From Saprospirales bacterium GYS_P2D (GTDB lineage Bacteria; Bacteroidota; Bacteroidia; Chitinophagales; Saprospiraceae): DNA of 64,000 nucleotides. Under the pieces are notes generated by a model. That model was not told where the DNA came from. It saw only the letters and a list, made by a program, of their open reading frames with translations, and did not search any database. The DNA is taken from positions 62,001 through 126,000 of the forward strand of contig WUUP01000002.1 of assembly GCA_009833045.1 (NCBI GenBank), in the 5' to 3' direction. Position numbers and translations under genes: made by a program. The number at the start of each line of letters is the position of its first letter. Position 1 is the stretch's first letter. Shown one piece after another: positions 48,994-57,472 of the stretch.

Positions 48994-49278
48994 ATGGAAA
49001 GTCTTTTACCATTAATCATTAGCCTACTTAGTGGAGCAGGCGGAGGCAACTTAGCTGGAAAGCTAATGCCTAAACTATCTCTTGGTACTCTGGGAAATTC
49101 TCTGGCGGGTATACTCGGTGGTGGTCTCGGTAGCCAACTACTCGGCATGGCTGGTATCGCTGCTGGAGGTGGCGGTATGGATATAGCCAGTATACTGGGC
49201 AGTGTAGCTGGAGGAGGAGTCGGAGGTGGCGTACTCATGGCTATAGTAGGCATGATCCAGAAAGCAATGGCCAAATAG
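48994..49278 (+). CDS. small glycine-rich hydrophobic protein of unknown function
   Basis: 94 residues. It is almost entirely Gly, Ala, Leu, Ile and Met in amphipathic stretches (LLPLIISLLSGAGGGNLAGKLMPKLSLGTLGNSLAGILGGGLGSQLLGM...GGGVLMAIVGMIQKAMAK). There is no cleavable signal and only a few charged residues near the ends. It reads like a small membrane-associated or self-assembling protein with GxxxG-type helix packing. I recall similar short glycine-rich proteins in several bacteria without assigned function. It is monocistronic, preceded by a ~190-base AT-rich leader region and closed by its own terminator, so it is probably a real, expressed gene. Confidence 0.7.
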   Translation: MESLLPLIISLLSGAGGGNLAGKLMPKLSLGTLGNSLAGILGGGLGSQLLGMAGIAAGGGGMDIASILGSVAGGGVGGGVLMAIVGMIQKAMAK

Positions 49279-49313
49279 AAAACTATACCAAACTAAGGTA
49301 TTGATTAGATCAA

Positions 49314-49345
49314 AGGTCTATCGATGAATGTCGGTAGACCTTTTT
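49314..49345 (+). terminator. rho-independent terminator after the glycine-rich gene
   Basis: AGGTCTATCGA pairs with TCGGTAGACC around a short loop and is followed by five Ts. It ends the 94-residue gene and argues that the next coding region starts after it, at 49357, not at 49324 inside the stem. Confidence 0.75.
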
Positions 49346-49356
49346 ATATTGTCAGA

Positions 49357-50019
49357 ATGATAGCTGATCGGATATACCAAATACTTCATGCAGATCGAGA
49401 TAAAGACAAAGCTGAGGCGATGTCTCGATACATGAAAAACAAGTTTCATTTCTTTGGTATCCAAAGTCCCGTCAGAAAAAATCTACTAAAATCCATATAT
49501 AAAGAAACAAAACAACTTACTGAAGAAGACCTCTGGCAACTGACTTTTGATCTCTGGAGCTATGATCAGCGAGAGTGCCAATATGCTGCTATGGATATCT
49601 GGAGCCATAATATTAAAAGACTTAACTGGCAGGCCCTATCCAATGTCGAATACCTGATCACTAAAAAGTCATGGTGGGATACTGTAGACTGGCTGGCTGT
49701 GCATATGGCTGGCCGAATCTTGAAAAATGCTATTGATAAACAAGTTACTGAAAAAATAAACGAGTGGCTCGAGTCAGATCATCTATGGCTGCAGCGCACG
49801 ACGCTGATCCATCAGCTATCTTATAAGACTGATACGAACACAGCTCTATTGAATCAGTGTATCTCAACCTTAGAAGGTGATCAGGAGTTTTTTATTCAGA
49901 AAGCTATAGGATGGGCACTCCGTCAATACAGCAAGACCAACCCAGACTGGGTCAGAGAATACATCACAGATAGGCCTATGAGTACCATAGCTATGAGAGA
50001 GGCGAAAAAATACATTTAG
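49357..50019 (+). CDS. AlkD-like DNA alkylation repair protein
   Basis: About 220 residues. It has the HEAT-like repeat glycosylase family features: AMSRYMKNKFHFFGIQSPVRKNLLKSI, LWSYDQRECQYAAMDIWSH, SWWDTVDWLAVHMAGRIL (Trp/Asp pair of the catalytic cleft), LWLQRTTLIHQLSYK and FIQKAIGWALRQYSKTNPDWVREYI. AlkD-type enzymes remove alkylated bases such as 3- or 7-alkylpurines. ATG at 49357 is the start because the longer frame from 49324 runs through the preceding terminator. No partner gene is linked. Confidence 0.92.
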   Translation: MIADRIYQILHADRDKDKAEAMSRYMKNKFHFFGIQSPVRKNLLKSIYKETKQLTEEDLWQLTFDLWSYDQRECQYAAMDIWSHNIKRLNWQALSNVEYLITKKSWWDTVDWLAVHMAGRILKNAIDKQVTEKINEWLESDHLWLQRTTLIHQLSYKTDTNTALLNQCISTLEGDQEFFIQKAIGWALRQYSKTNPDWVREYITDRPMSTIAMREAKKYI

Positions 50020-50081
50020 AGCCATATTGACACATATATAAAAGTATAGAATTATATTTAACGCATATAAAGCCGTATGGA

Positions 50082-51260
50082 ATGAAAGCTGACAGATATC
50101 AATATCACGATTACTATCAAATCAATGACTTACTCACTGAAGAGCAGCGTCTCGTACAGCAGACGATGCGAGACTGGGTAAAGCAAGAAGTCACTCCGAT
50201 CATAGAAGACTATGCAGAGCGTGCGGAGTGTCCTGTCCATCTATTCAAACAAATGGGAGAACTTGGAGCATTAGGACCGAGTATTCCGAGTGAATATGGT
50301 GGAGGAGGCATGGATGAAATCTCATATGGGATCATCATGCAGGAAATCGAGAGAGGGGACAGTGGTATCAGATCTATGGCATCTGTACAGGGATCACTGG
50401 TGATGTATCCGATATATGCATTTGGCTCAGAAGAGCAAAAAAGAAAATACTTACCACAGCTGGCGACAGGTGATATGATAGGATGCTTTGGGCTCACTGA
50501 ACCTGATCATGGATCAAATCCCGCTGGCATGGTCACACGACTGACGAAAGATGGTGATGGATATCGACTCACGGGCGCTAAAATGTGGATCACTAATAGT
50601 CCCATCGCCGATGTGGCTGTAGTCTGGGCCAGAGACGACGACCAAAAAATAAGAGGAGTCATCGTCGATAAAGAAATGGAGGGATTTTCTGCTCCGAAGA
50701 TCGAAGGAAAATGGTCACTCAGAGCCTCTATCACTGGGGAACTTATATTTGACAATGTCTACATACCTGAGGAGAATATTTTCCCAGAAATCAAGAGTAT
50801 GAGAGGACCCCTCTCCTGTCTATCAAAAGCTCGATATGGTATCGCATGGGGAGCTATAGGAGCTGCACTCGACTGCTATGACTCTGCTCTACGATATAGT
50901 CAAGAGCGTACACAGTTTGGCAAACCCTTAGGTCAGTTTCAGTTGACACAAAAAAAGCTGGCTGAAATGATCACCGAGATCACAAAGGCACAGCTACTGG
51001 CATGGCGACTCGGCACACTCATGAATGATCACAAAGCAACTCCTGCACAGATATCTATGGCAAAACGAAATAATGTCATGATGGCTCTACAGATCGCTCG
51101 AGAAGCACGACAGATCCACGGAGGCATGGGCATCACTAATGAATACCCGATGATGCGCCATCTGATGAATCTCGAGACAGTATTAACCTATGAAGGGACT
51201 CATGATATCCACTTACTGATCACTGGTATGGATGTGACAGGATTGAATGCTTTTAGTTAA
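50082..51260 (+). CDS. gcdH: glutaryl-CoA dehydrogenase
   Basis: 392 residues of the acyl-CoA dehydrogenase family. Motifs are GCFGLTEPDHGSNPAGM, MWITNSPIADVAVVWAR, YSQERTQFGKPLGQFQLTQKKLAEMITEI and, at the C-terminus, ARQIHGGMGITNEYPMMRHLMNLETVLTYEGTHDIHLLITG. Catalytic Glu371 is in TYEGTHDIH. The start YQINDLLTEEQRLVQQTMRDWVKQEV and the EGTHDIH form favour glutaryl-CoA dehydrogenase, which converts glutaryl-CoA to crotonyl-CoA and CO2 in lysine and tryptophan breakdown. Length is normal. It stands alone, with no ETF genes nearby. Confidence 0.9.
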   Translation: MKADRYQYHDYYQINDLLTEEQRLVQQTMRDWVKQEVTPIIEDYAERAECPVHLFKQMGELGALGPSIPSEYGGGGMDEISYGIIMQEIERGDSGIRSMASVQGSLVMYPIYAFGSEEQKRKYLPQLATGDMIGCFGLTEPDHGSNPAGMVTRLTKDGDGYRLTGAKMWITNSPIADVAVVWARDDDQKIRGVIVDKEMEGFSAPKIEGKWSLRASITGELIFDNVYIPEENIFPEIKSMRGPLSCLSKARYGIAWGAIGAALDCYDSALRYSQERTQFGKPLGQFQLTQKKLAEMITEITKAQLLAWRLGTLMNDHKATPAQISMAKRNNVMMALQIAREARQIHGGMGITNEYPMMRHLMNLETVLTYEGTHDIHLLITGMDVTGLNAFS

Positions 51261-51281
51261 AAGCAAGGAAAGTATTCTGGA

Positions 51282-51659
51282 TTATCTATTGATCGTCATC
51301 ATTCGCTCAATCGCAGCTGAATGTACAAGACTTTTGTCTTTGGGCCAAATATGGAAACCTTCTGACCCATAGTGAGTTATCCAGTTGCCCCATATTCCAT
51401 TTTCATCACAGTCACCTCTGTAGAGCACTATAGGTATCCCATTGTAGTATTTGATCATATTGATTTTGCCAGTATCCAATAGATACTCGCCTCTCCATGT
51501 AAAAGCTCCGTAGCCATCTATGCCACCTCCTGAGAGTACACCATCTTTGAAGCTTAGCACACATCCCATCTTTTGCTCTTTGCCATGCTTTAGATAAAAG
51601 CCCTCCCATGGACCGCTGGGTAAATAAGGATGAGATTCGCTTTCTGCCTTTTGTGCCAT
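51282..51659 (-). CDS. small conserved-looking protein of unknown function
   Basis: About 125 residues from ATG at 51659. A GTG at 51680 would add seven residues but overlaps the stop of the preceding dynamin gene. There is no signal peptide. The central part is beta-rich with regular Gly turns (GPWEGFYLKHGKEQKMGCVLSFKDGVLSGGGIDGYGAFTWRGEYLLDTGKINMIKYYNG...GIWGNWITHYGSEGFHIWP), like a small lipocalin-type barrel. I do not recognise a family. It is 20 bases downstream of the dynamin gene and may be co-transcribed. Confidence 0.65.
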   Translation of the reverse strand: MAQKAESESHPYLPSGPWEGFYLKHGKEQKMGCVLSFKDGVLSGGGIDGYGAFTWRGEYLLDTGKINMIKYYNGIPIVLYRGDCDENGIWGNWITHYGSEGFHIWPKDKSLVHSAAIERMMTINR

Positions 51660-51679
51660 TCTTGAATGATTATGATACA

Positions 51680-53419
51680 CTATATACTGACTCCATCCAG
51701 CTCATTATCAAGCTCTTTGATTTTTCTACCCAGCACACTGAGTCGGGTAGAGTAGTCTGTGATATCGCTACCTTCTTTATGCAGATGATTATCAAACTTT
51801 TTGAAATTGCTATCTATTCGATCCTTGATCGTGGCTACATAGTCCTTGAGGTTCTTACTGACCTCTGTGTGAAATCTCTCCTTGCCTTTATTAACTTCAG
51901 CAGCAAACTCTCTCAAGATCTTCCTACGCTTAAATCCTAAAGAAACCCCAGCAAACAGTAGTCCTGCAGTGGTAAGCACCCCTCCAGTGATATCAAAGAC
52001 CATCCCATTAGTAATGGCAGCGAGGATGACGCCTACCGCAGTGATACCACTGGCCGCAGCCAGATTTGGCGCTATAGAGTCAGAGGCTTTGGTCATTTCC
52101 TTATCATAAAAATTATCCGTCCGATTTAGAAAATTAGAAAACGACTGCTGTAGATCTTTAAGCACATTAGCTCGTTTTTCAGCGATATCGCTGAAAATCT
52201 CGTGATCATCTTTGAGTATCGTTGTACTGTTTCGGAGCTTTAGAAAGACGATTTTGCCCATCTGCTGTATGCTATCGGCGATATCTACTACACCTTCATT
52301 GAGTTTATCCTTGAGCGTCGTATTGAGGTCAGTTTCTATCCCTTCGAGTACACCATCGATCCATTTCTTTGGACTGTCATTTGATCCAAAAGTTGACTTG
52401 AAAGATTTGCTAAGCATAGACATAAACCCCAAACCTTCTTTGAGCTCGTCGAGTCGAGGTTGAGTGACCTTATCATATGCGGCTATGAGATTTTCGACCA
52501 AGATATCTACTTGCTTGGCGGTTTTTACTTCTTGTTCCTTTAGTGTTGTTTTGATGTCCTCTCTGAATGCCACATCTGCATCATATTGCTTCTGGCGAAT
52601 AGACAGACCATCAGACAGCTTATGCTCGATATTGGAGAGGGTAGAGAGATTGTTCTTTTGCTTCAGAACAGGAGCTTTACCCTTAAGGAGATTGTCATTG
52701 ATATAGGCTCGTAGTGGTAGATAGCCGCTTCCTTCATGGTCTCCTTCTTTTTCGAGTTTAGCCGATACGGCGAATACCTGCGGATCTTCTATCCCTTTAG
52801 TCACGGCATGATCATAGACTCCTTTGATATTAATATTCAGATCGTTAGGATCGATGAGATCCTTTTGCTGCAGCACGAATATGACTTTCTTCCACCATTC
52901 TTTATTGATGTATTCAAAGAAGTTCCAAGCTGACTCTCTATATGGATTCTTTGCTTCGAATACGAAAACTATCAAATCAGCAGCAGGGACAAACCGCTCT
53001 GTGATCTCCTGATGATGATCTATGATCGTATTAGTACCTGGAGTATCTACGATGGATATCTCTTTCAGGATTTCTACGGGTTGATAGATCTTCTTTAGAT
53101 ATTGATTGACGATGATTTCGCTTTCTTCTTCTCCATAGGTGATCTGCTGTATGGTATCAGTCATAGGAGACGGGGCTACTTTACAGATATCTTTCTCCGT
53201 CTGGAGCAGCGCATTGATAAAGCTACTTTTGCCAGCTTTGACCTCTCCAGCTATCACAAATAAGTAAGGCTCTGATATATGCTGATGAACATCTTGAGAA
53301 GTCTTGATGAGCTCTTCATGTCCTATATCTTCGGTCAACTGTACAAAGTCTGCAGCAACTTCGGATATAGATTGCTTGATGCTTTCTATTGGTGACACTT
53401 CTTGATTGAATACTTTCAT
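51680..53419 (-). CDS. bacterial dynamin-like GTPase
   Basis: 579 residues. GTPase motifs are G1 GEVKAGKSS (58-66), a G2 Thr at about 86 (PMTDT), G3 DTPG (124-127), and a G4-like QQKD (183-186), whose first residues differ from the usual N/TKxD. A long coiled-coil stalk (about 270-470) follows, then two tight membrane helices (GITAVGVILAAITNG, VLTTAGLLFAGVSLGF at about 455-495) and a basic KRRK. This order is that of bacterial dynamin-like proteins that remodel or repair membranes. Some such proteins occur in phage defence, but no partner is linked here. It lies 20 bases after wbqC-like on the same strand. Confidence 0.9.
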   Translation of the reverse strand: MKVFNQEVSPIESIKQSISEVAADFVQLTEDIGHEELIKTSQDVHQHISEPYLFVIAGEVKAGKSSFINALLQTEKDICKVAPSPMTDTIQQITYGEEESEIIVNQYLKKIYQPVEILKEISIVDTPGTNTIIDHHQEITERFVPAADLIVFVFEAKNPYRESAWNFFEYINKEWWKKVIFVLQQKDLIDPNDLNINIKGVYDHAVTKGIEDPQVFAVSAKLEKEGDHEGSGYLPLRAYINDNLLKGKAPVLKQKNNLSTLSNIEHKLSDGLSIRQKQYDADVAFREDIKTTLKEQEVKTAKQVDILVENLIAAYDKVTQPRLDELKEGLGFMSMLSKSFKSTFGSNDSPKKWIDGVLEGIETDLNTTLKDKLNEGVVDIADSIQQMGKIVFLKLRNSTTILKDDHEIFSDIAEKRANVLKDLQQSFSNFLNRTDNFYDKEMTKASDSIAPNLAAASGITAVGVILAAITNGMVFDITGGVLTTAGLLFAGVSLGFKRRKILREFAAEVNKGKERFHTEVSKNLKDYVATIKDRIDSNFKKFDNHLHKEGSDITDYSTRLSVLGRKIKELDNELDGVSI

Positions 53420-53438
53420 GGTGTTTGATTACTTAGAT

Positions 53439-54041
53439 CTAAAGTAGTGAGATAGTCTCTGGTCCACAGCAAAATAGCATATCTATGATACTTAGCTCTG
53501 GTATGAATCCAGTTTTTTCTTGATGGACTTGGACATAGCTCACTACATCTTTAGACGTAGTTTTTCGATTTTGGGGACGTATTTTGTTTCGCATATCGAC
53601 AGCATCATGTATTTCCTTGACATAAGACTCGGTCTGAGATACCGTCACATCCATACCTAAAGTATCAATGAGCCAATTCAAAATCGATTGATTAAGATCG
53701 TAGAGATACTTTGGTCTTGCGGTTAGTATACCCATTATCTCATTAATGTAAAATTCGTAGAATGGGGCACTTCCGTAGTTAGTTTTTAGCACTTTGGATA
53801 TTTGATTCACCCAGTCGGTATCATAGGAGATTTGGGTTTCTGTGATCCGTTGCTGCTCATTTTTTCCTTTGGCGAGAGGAATACTGATCATTTCGACTCC
53901 TTGAGCAGAGGCCAGACATATGCGATTTCGATAGGATCGCTTTTGATAGTTTTCGTGTGCCTCAATACACAGTTCAGGATCATTTTTGAGCCGGCTGAAT
54001 AGTGATATGGGAGGAAAACATTGTGTCTCTACTATGATCAT
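53439..54041 (-). CDS. WbqC-family protein
   Basis: 200 residues. It fits the WbqC-like family: IVETQCFPPISLFSRL, YQKRSYRNRICLASAQGVEMISIPLAKGKNEQQRITETQISYDTDWVNQISKVLKTNYGSAPFYEFY, and a C-terminal WLIDTLGM segment. Family members occur in polysaccharide and glycosylation loci, but their activity is not settled. It lies 4 bases after coaE on the same strand. Confidence 0.85.
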   Translation of the reverse strand: MIIVETQCFPPISLFSRLKNDPELCIEAHENYQKRSYRNRICLASAQGVEMISIPLAKGKNEQQRITETQISYDTDWVNQISKVLKTNYGSAPFYEFYINEIMGILTARPKYLYDLNQSILNWLIDTLGMDVTVSQTESYVKEIHDAVDMRNKIRPQNRKTTSKDVVSYVQVHQEKTGFIPELSIIDMLFCCGPETISLL

Positions 54042-54045
54042 AGAT

Positions 54046-54642
54046 TTATGAATTCTTGTTGCTCAATAAATCCATATGTATCTCTATGATCTGTCTGATG
54101 ATCGAGTGTCTGCCATCATTTTCGATGATATAGTCAGCTTTTTCTCTTTTTTCTTCGCTGGGTAGCTGTTTGCTCATTCTGGCTAAGACTTGCTCTTCAG
54201 TCACACTATCTCTCTCCATCACACGCCGTATTCTGATATCTATGGGAGCATCTACGACGATGACTTTGTCAAATAGTCTATATGAGCCTGTCTCATAGAG
54301 TAGGGCACTCTCCTGCATGATATATGGAGCAGACTTTAGCTGCTGTCGTCCCCAGTTAAGGAAGTCAGCTCGCACTGCTGGGTGCACCAGTTTGTTCATT
54401 TCTTTGAGCATCGACTCGTCATTAAATATCAGACCAGCGATATACTTACGATTGAGTCGTCCATCCTCCGTGTAGCTCTCCTCTCCAAATAGCAATTTGA
54501 TAGAGGTAATGAGATTCAGATCTGTGACCATGAGTTCTTTCGCTCGTTGATCTGAGTAATAAACAGGTATTTCTAATTCTTCAAAGATCTCAGCGCATAT
54601 GGTCTTGCCAGATCCTATACCTCCCGTGATTCCTACGATCAT
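54046..54642 (-). CDS. coaE: dephospho-CoA kinase
   Basis: 198 residues, typical for CoaE, the last step of coenzyme A synthesis (ATP-dependent 3'-phosphorylation of dephospho-CoA). P-loop GGIGSGKT is at 7-14. The acceptor region has VYYSDQRAKELM, and the lid/hinge YKVIVVDAPIDIRIRRVMERDSVTEEQVLARM and KADYIIENDG are as in the family. It overlaps the YigZ-like gene by 4 bases (54639-54642), so both and probably wbqC are translated from one transcript. Confidence 0.96.
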   Translation of the reverse strand: MIVGITGGIGSGKTICAEIFEELEIPVYYSDQRAKELMVTDLNLITSIKLLFGEESYTEDGRLNRKYIAGLIFNDESMLKEMNKLVHPAVRADFLNWGRQQLKSAPYIMQESALLYETGSYRLFDKVIVVDAPIDIRIRRVMERDSVTEEQVLARMSKQLPSEEKREKADYIIENDGRHSIIRQIIEIHMDLLSNKNS

Positions 54643-55301
54643 GATTCGTTTATCTTAAATATTAGATCAGGTGACTCAAAATCTTCAGGTATCTCTGCCG
54701 CTACATATCCATGATAGTCGGCCATGATCTGCCTGATTGTGTCACTACATTGACTCTTCCTGATAGAAAATCTAAGGTAGGGCTTACTCTCGTAGTGGCT
54801 ATCTATATCTTGGATATCTTGTTTTTTCAGCAAATCATAGAGGATGCCCATTTTTTCTATTGGATAGAATAGATTTACATTATAGCTCTCATAGATGCGT
54901 ATGATCTTAGCTTGATCGAGTGCGTCTTTAGCAGCAGTCTTATAGGCAGTGATAAGTCCAGAGGCACCGAGCTTTGTCCCCCCAAAGTATCTTACCACAG
55001 CTACTAATATATGCGAGAGTTCTTTACTTCTTATTTCATTGTAGATAGGCTTACCGGCAGTGCCCGATGGCTCGCCATCATCATTGATGCGATAGTCATC
55101 ACCTGATATCCCGAGGCGATAGGAGTAGCAGATATGTCGTGACTTGGGGTGGAGGCTTTTGAGCTCAGCGAGATAGTAATCTATCTCATCCATGCTATCG
55201 ACTCGATAGGCATTTGCTATGAATTTGCTGCCCTTCTCTTTATACAAGCCTTCAGTATCTGCCTCTATAGTATCATAGTAATCTCTCTCCTCCATTATCA
55301 T
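54639..55301 (-). CDS. IMPACT/YigZ-family protein
   Basis: 220 residues. The N-terminal UPF0029 domain is clear: KGSKFIANAYRV, RHICYSYRLGISGDDYRINDDGEPSGTAGKPIYNEI, and VAVVRYFGGTKLGASGLITAYKTAAKDAL. A C-terminal ferredoxin-like part follows (YDLLKKQDIQDIDSHYESKPYLRFSI). The family is linked to translation regulation in eukaryotes and is of unknown precise role in bacteria. It starts at ATG 55301 or 55295 and is divergent from the DUF1599 gene. Confidence 0.93.
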   Translation of the reverse strand: MIMEERDYYDTIEADTEGLYKEKGSKFIANAYRVDSMDEIDYYLAELKSLHPKSRHICYSYRLGISGDDYRINDDGEPSGTAGKPIYNEIRSKELSHILVAVVRYFGGTKLGASGLITAYKTAAKDALDQAKIIRIYESYNVNLFYPIEKMGILYDLLKKQDIQDIDSHYESKPYLRFSIRKSQCSDTIRQIMADYHGYVAAEIPEDFESPDLIFKINES

Positions 55302-55354
55302 ATTAATAACACCATAATATTAAGCTTACTTTTAATTCATCTATATACTTACTC

Positions 55355-55362
55355 TATATTTG
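55355..55362 (+). promoter_or_regulatory. candidate promoter (-7 TATATTTG)
   Basis: TATATTTG matches TAnnTTTG exactly. Transcription would start a few bases later, after the TTG at 55360, so the GTG at 55387 is the better start for the DUF1599 gene. The -33 element is weak (TTTTA about 20 bases upstream). Confidence 0.55.
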
Positions 55363-55386
55363 CGCCATCATATATCCGATAGAGTA

Positions 55387-55929
55387 GTGAGTACGATTAG
55401 TTCATTTGATACGATTATTGCACAATGTCTTGACATCTTTCTGAAAAAGAATAAAGACTATGGCACCTCATGGCGCATCCTGCGACCCGCATCCCTCACT
55501 GACCAAATACTCATCAAGGCCTCAAGGTTACGATCCATAGATGAAAAAGGCGAACAAAAAGTCGACGAACCTATGGAGAATGAGTTTTATGGACTGATCA
55601 ACTACTCGATCATGGCACTCATACAACTCTCCGAAGGGGATAATACAGAGACCGAAATATCTGCTGAGCGCCTCAAGACACTATATCAAAGTCAAGCGGA
55701 GATCGTCAGATCTCTTCTCGACAAAAAGAATCATGACTACGGCGAGGTATGGCGTATGATGAGGCTATCCAGCATCATCGATATCATCCTCATGAAGGTA
55801 TATCGCATCATCAGTATCGAGGAAAACAGTGGCAAGACGATCATCTCTGAAGGTACTGATGCTAATTATATGGATATCATCAACTATTGTGTATTTGCAT
55901 TGATTAAACTTAAAGAAGCTAAATCCTAA
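55387..55929 (+). CDS. DUF1599-domain protein with two repeats
   Basis: About 180 residues from GTG at 55387. Two copies of one domain lie in tandem: DTIIAQCLDIFLKKNKDYGTSWRILRPASLTDQILIKASRLRSIDE and AEIVRSLLDKKNHDYGEVWRMMRLSSIIDIILMKVYRIISIEE, each ending in a Y-x-x-I-I/N-Y-x-x-x-A-L-I-x-L helix. This is the DUF1599 (nucleotide-modification-associated) arrangement found in Bacteroidota. Function is not known. It is 4 bases upstream of the DoxX-like gene. Confidence 0.85.
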   Translation: MSTISSFDTIIAQCLDIFLKKNKDYGTSWRILRPASLTDQILIKASRLRSIDEKGEQKVDEPMENEFYGLINYSIMALIQLSEGDNTETEISAERLKTLYQSQAEIVRSLLDKKNHDYGEVWRMMRLSSIIDIILMKVYRIISIEENSGKTIISEGTDANYMDIINYCVFALIKLKEAKS

Positions 55930-55933
55930 GAAT

Positions 55934-57421
55934 ATGACACTGACTACATTATTACTTTATGTCGCTATCGCAGCTATCATATTGACGGTCATTACCAAAT
56001 ACGGACTAAAAAAAGGGGACAACCTCCTGACTAGCTATCTGCAAAATTTTGTGGGAGCACTTTTCATATTCTCAGGATGGGTCAAAGCGGTAGATCCTCT
56101 TGGGACTGCCTACAAGATGACGGATTATTTTACTGAGTTTGAAGCGACCTTTCAGGGTACTTGGTTTAGCTTTATCGCTCCAGTATTTCCACTATTATCT
56201 CAATATGTTATCGGATTTAGTGTATTTATGATCGTCTTTGAGATCATCTTAGGATTGATGTTAATACTTGGGCATAAGCCAAAGTTTACAGCATGGGCAT
56301 TTTTACTATTGGTAGTGTTCTTCACCTTTTTGACAGGATTCACCTACTTGACAGGATATGTACCAGAGGGAGTGAATTTCTTCCAGTTTGGCAAGTGGAC
56401 AGCCTTTGATGAAAATCACATGAAGGTCACAGACTGCGGGTGTTTTGGAGATTTTATTAAGCTGAAGCCAAAGGTATCTTTCTTCAAGGATGTCTTTCTG
56501 TTGATTCCAGGATTTTACTTCCTGTTTGCGACTAAGACATTTCACCAATTATTCACTCACAATATTCGTAATGTAGTTTTGGCTCTTTCTACTGTAGGTC
56601 TCATCGTTTACTGCTTTAGTAACTATGTATGGGATATACCTCATGTAGATTTCCGCCCTTTTGCTAAAGGCAAGAATATCTATGAAGCGAAAATGGCCGA
56701 AGAGGAAGCTCAGGCCAATGTAAAGATCACTGCATATGGACTGACTAATAAAAGCACTGGAGAACACCTCGAACTACCATATGCTCAATATCTAAAAGAA
56801 TTTCAGAATTATCCGACCTCTGATTGGGAGTTAGAACAAATAACATCAGAGCCAGCTATAGCACATAGTAAGCTGAGTGAGTTCGATATTTTTGACCTTG
56901 ACGGCAATAATATAAACGATGATATCCTCTACAATGATAAGCCGGTCCTATTCCTCGTAGCCTATAAGCTATATGGCGATGGTATTCCAGCTACTAAGAT
57001 CGTAAAGGATACTACATTCAGGATGGATACTGTCCAACTGGCCACTCCAGGAGAGATAAAGATAGAACGTAATATAGAACGTATCGATGAGCGTACCATC
57101 AACTATACCGACTATGCCTGGAAAGAATACTATGCGGAGCGCTATACAGAGGTCGTGAAGCCCGTCATTGACGCAGCTAAGGCAGACGGCGTAGAGGTTA
57201 TCATGGCCGTGGGCCAAGCCAGTCCTGACCAGATCCTGGATCTGGATAAAGATCTCGACCTAAACATACGATATGGTACAGCTGATGATATACTCCTCAA
57301 AACTATAGTAAGGTCAAATCCTGGAATAGTTTTAATGAATAAGGGTATATTAGTAGATAAATGGCACTATAAAAAACTACCTTCGTACGATGAAATAAAA
57401 GAACAATACCCAATAAGATAA
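55934..57421 (+). CDS. DoxX/BT_3928-type membrane protein
   Basis: 495 residues. The N-terminal ~250 contain four DoxX/MauE-like helices (FVGALFIFSGWVKAVDPLGTAYKM, YVIGFSVFMIVFEIILGLMLIL, FLLLVVFFTFLTGFTYLTGY) and the redox-type DCGCFGDF motif. A periplasmic or cytoplasmic C-terminal domain of about 240 residues (DWELEQITSEPAIAHSKLSEFDIFD...YDEIKEQYPIR) has a thioredoxin-like flavour but no CxxC. Its neighbour DUF1599 is the usual partner in Bacteroidota. A role in respiration or disulphide handling is inferred only from the DCGCFG motif. Confidence 0.85.
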   Translation: MTLTTLLLYVAIAAIILTVITKYGLKKGDNLLTSYLQNFVGALFIFSGWVKAVDPLGTAYKMTDYFTEFEATFQGTWFSFIAPVFPLLSQYVIGFSVFMIVFEIILGLMLILGHKPKFTAWAFLLLVVFFTFLTGFTYLTGYVPEGVNFFQFGKWTAFDENHMKVTDCGCFGDFIKLKPKVSFFKDVFLLIPGFYFLFATKTFHQLFTHNIRNVVLALSTVGLIVYCFSNYVWDIPHVDFRPFAKGKNIYEAKMAEEEAQANVKITAYGLTNKSTGEHLELPYAQYLKEFQNYPTSDWELEQITSEPAIAHSKLSEFDIFDLDGNNINDDILYNDKPVLFLVAYKLYGDGIPATKIVKDTTFRMDTVQLATPGEIKIERNIERIDERTINYTDYAWKEYYAERYTEVVKPVIDAAKADGVEVIMAVGQASPDQILDLDKDLDLNIRYGTADDILLKTIVRSNPGIVLMNKGILVDKWHYKKLPSYDEIKEQYPIR

Positions 57422-57438
57422 TTTGTCCTTTTTATTCA

Positions 57439-57446
57439 TACATTTG
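57439..57446 (+). promoter_or_regulatory. candidate promoter -7 element for nusB
   Basis: TACATTTG matches TAnnTTTG and lies 26 bases before the nusB ATG. A TTTG occurs at 57422-57425, but the 13-base spacer is shorter than usual, so only the -7 box is convincing. Confidence 0.45.
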
Positions 57447-57472
57447 CACATATTACATTTTTACCAATATAA

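Noticed and set aside
48990-49274. 94-residue proline-rich reading frame opposite the glycine-rich gene
   Set aside because: It is the mirror of the glycine codons (Gly GGN reads as Pro NCC on the other strand). The plus frame has the terminator, so this one is a shadow.
51680-54642. Dynamin-like GTPase with WbqC and CoaE as a defence island
   Set aside because: Neighbours are housekeeping (coaE, yigZ-like) with host-like composition, and a second dynamin partner is missing; membrane maintenance is simpler.
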